A DNA stretch of 64,000 bases, from contig NZ_JAOQJS010000003.1 in assembly GCF_025567345.1 (NCBI RefSeq), positions 62,001 through 126,000 of the forward strand. The letters are read 5' to 3'. Positions within the stretch are counted from its first letter, which is position 1. The number at the start of each line of letters is the position of its first letter. The position numbers and the translations under genes are program-made. This document shows, one piece after another, positions 63,211-64,000 of the stretch. Source of the stretch: Coprococcus ammoniilyticus (GTDB lineage: Bacteria; Bacillota; Clostridia; Lachnospirales; Lachnospiraceae). The notes under the pieces are model-generated. The model saw only the letters and a program-made list of their open reading frames with translations, did no database searches and had not been told where the DNA came from.

Positions 63211-63298
63211 TACCTTGTTTTTATGTTATTCTGCGTCTTTTCCTGCTATATAGACATATAGTTTCATTATATCTGACGCCCAACATAAAAACAAGGTA
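63211..63298 (-). promoter_or_regulatory. Promoter of the surface-protein array inside a 17-bp inverted repeat (candidate invertible promoter)
   Basis: The arms TACCTTGTTTTTATGTT (63211-63227) and its exact complement (63282-63298) flank 54 bp. On the minus strand, TTGTTT (63289-63294, inside the right arm), 17 bp, and consensus TATAAT (63266-63271, inside the 54-bp segment) form the array promoter. If the segment were inverted, the same TATAAT would pair with the TTGTTT of the left arm and point the other way. A plain terminator-like hairpin (TTTTT follows the left arm on the minus strand) is the alternative. Confidence 0.55.
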
Positions 63299-63357
63299 AC
63301 GCATTCTATTTATACAAAATATCCAGTTGTTTTTGTGCAGTTTTACACCAAACGAAC

Positions 63358-63559
63358 GGCACTGCAACAAACACCGGAGCCACATTGTAAATGACCTGCT
63401 GTGCTTTCGATTCGAAGTAAATGCCCTATTTGTAAATACTCCTGTGCCAACTCGCCTCCGGCTCAAACAGGCACCCGTATTTACAGGCAATTTACTTCTC
63501 TTGTCGAAATGCTCGCGGATGTCATCTTACAATGTGGCTCCGGTGTTTGTTGTAGTGCC
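63358..63559 (-). repeat. Family 2 structured repeat (copy b)
   Basis: Arms of 33 bp (63358-63390 and 63527-63559, one G-T pair) starting GGCACTGCAACAAACACC enclose the family core. Core helices read AAGTAAAT/ATTTACTT and GTAAATAC/GTATTTAC, with the conserved apex TACGGGTGCCTGTTTGAG..GGCGAGTTGGCACAGGAG on the minus strand. Confidence 0.8.
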
Positions 63560-63674
63560 TGTTAATTTCTATATAAAATATATAAGCTCCAAATCTTTAA
63601 ATTTAATCTCACTTATTTATTTTCCGTTGTGACATATCACAACTTGTAATTACATTACGAAGTCAATCATAATT

Positions 63675-63897
63675 ACACCTGCTGGGCTTTATAACATAAA
63701 AATATGATGCCCTTTATAATATGACATTTGCGAGCATTTCGACTGAAAAAGCACATTGTCAGTAAATACGGGTGCCTGTTTGAGCCGAAGGCGAGTTGGC
63801 ACAGGAGTATTTACGAATAAGACATGTGCTTTGAGTCGAAAGCGCAGCAAGTCATTTATAGAGGGCATCATATTTATGTCATAATTCTAGCAGGTGT
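63675..63897 (+). repeat. Family 2 structured repeat (copy c)
   Basis: Long imperfect arms (ACACCTGCT..ATATGATGCCC and complement) enclose the family core in plus orientation: AAGCACAT/ATGTGCTT and GTAAATAC/GTATTTAC helices, TTTCGAC/GTCGAAA, and the conserved apex. It ends 5 bp from the stop codon of spoIIIAH. The 63560-63674 stretch between copies b and c is AT-rich and shows nothing assignable. Confidence 0.8.
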
Positions 63898-63902
63898 ATT
63901 CC

Positions 63903-64000
63903 TACTTATCTTCGGCAACTGTTATTACAAGCTGGGATACATCGTAGCCGGTTTTTCTGGTTACGATGTCTTCCACCTGTGCCCGTTCGGTGTCGGACAG
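63903..64000 (-). CDS. spoIIIAH: Stage III sporulation protein SpoIIIAH, C-terminal end (5' part outside window)
   Basis: About 32 residues are visible, ending SDTERAQVEDIVTRKTGYDVSQLVITVAEDK followed by a stop. This is the characteristic end of clostridial SpoIIIAH (a segment like LTDQQIAQIEDIVKRKT..IVITPV). SpoIIIAH in the mother cell interacts with SpoIIQ to form the feeding channel. Recognition rests on this short stretch plus genomic position: in many Clostridia spoIIIAH stands directly ahead of asp23-nusB. Confidence 0.7.

Noticed and set aside
63689..63871. 60-aa open frame inside the family 2 copy c
   Set aside because: It follows the palindromic structure of the repeat, and the matching frame in copy b arises from the same symmetry. 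The covarying helices show selection on pairing, not on protein.

Overview
The window looks like chromosome of a spore-forming, low-GC Gram-positive gut anaerobe of the Clostridia, most likely Lachnospiraceae. The grounds are SpoIIIAH and SpoIVB, the conserved asp23-nusB-xseAB-ispA-dxs-tlyA-nadK-argR-recN-spoIVB gene order, AGGAGG ribosome binding sites with TTGACA/TATAAT promoters, and single-membrane lipoprotein adaptors in the efflux system. The genus assignment is inference. Most genes lie on the minus strand.

Layout. 1-6.9 kb: a MacB-like ABC exporter (ATPase, double-FtsX permease, two HlyD-like lipoprotein adaptors, one apparently a tandem double adaptor). 7.3 kb: tRNA-Leu(AAG) with a near-ideal promoter and terminator. 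8.2-9.6 kb: infC-rpmI-rplT with an attenuator leader; infC very probably starts at AUU. 9.6-14.3 kb: ppk, ppx/gppA and pheA. 14.4-18.9 kb: a folate operon (folC, HD hydrolase, folP, folBK fusion) behind a polysaccharide deacetylase. 19-21 kb: a lipoprotein and an unrecognised three-gene operon. 21-22.8 kb: glnK-amtB with a hairpin leader. 23-25.6 kb: a PutP-type symporter and a YfbR-like hydrolase. 25.6-34.9 kb: a molybdenum-hydroxylase island holding a xanthine/uracil permease, a three-subunit xanthine dehydrogenase-type enzyme, a FecCD-type ABC importer behind a perfect ModE-like palindrome, a ModE-like regulator, and a fused THEP1 NTPase/MocA-like protein. 35-39.8 kb: two tail-overlapping MATE exporters, a MarR regulator and a sodium:neurotransmitter-type symporter. 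39.9-49.9 kb: the housekeeping/sporulation block from spoIVB to asp23.

50-63.2 kb holds six large secreted Ig-like (Big_2) proteins in tandem. They alternate between two C-terminal types, so they are three copies of a two-gene cassette. The array sits between the end of spoIIIAH (63.9 kb) and asp23, a junction that is normally tight, and copies of one structured repeat family flank it. The fourth gene contains a 316-base assembly gap.

The least-explained material is two families of structured intergenic repeats. Family 1 (four copies plus one minimal hairpin) has a shared core enclosed by perfectly complementary arms that differ completely between copies, as if the core had been inserted into the loops of terminator-like palindromes. 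Family 2 (three copies, all around the surface-protein array) has a conserved hairpin apex and nested helices with clear compensatory changes. A 17-bp perfect inverted repeat around the promoter of the surface-protein array is a candidate invertible promoter.
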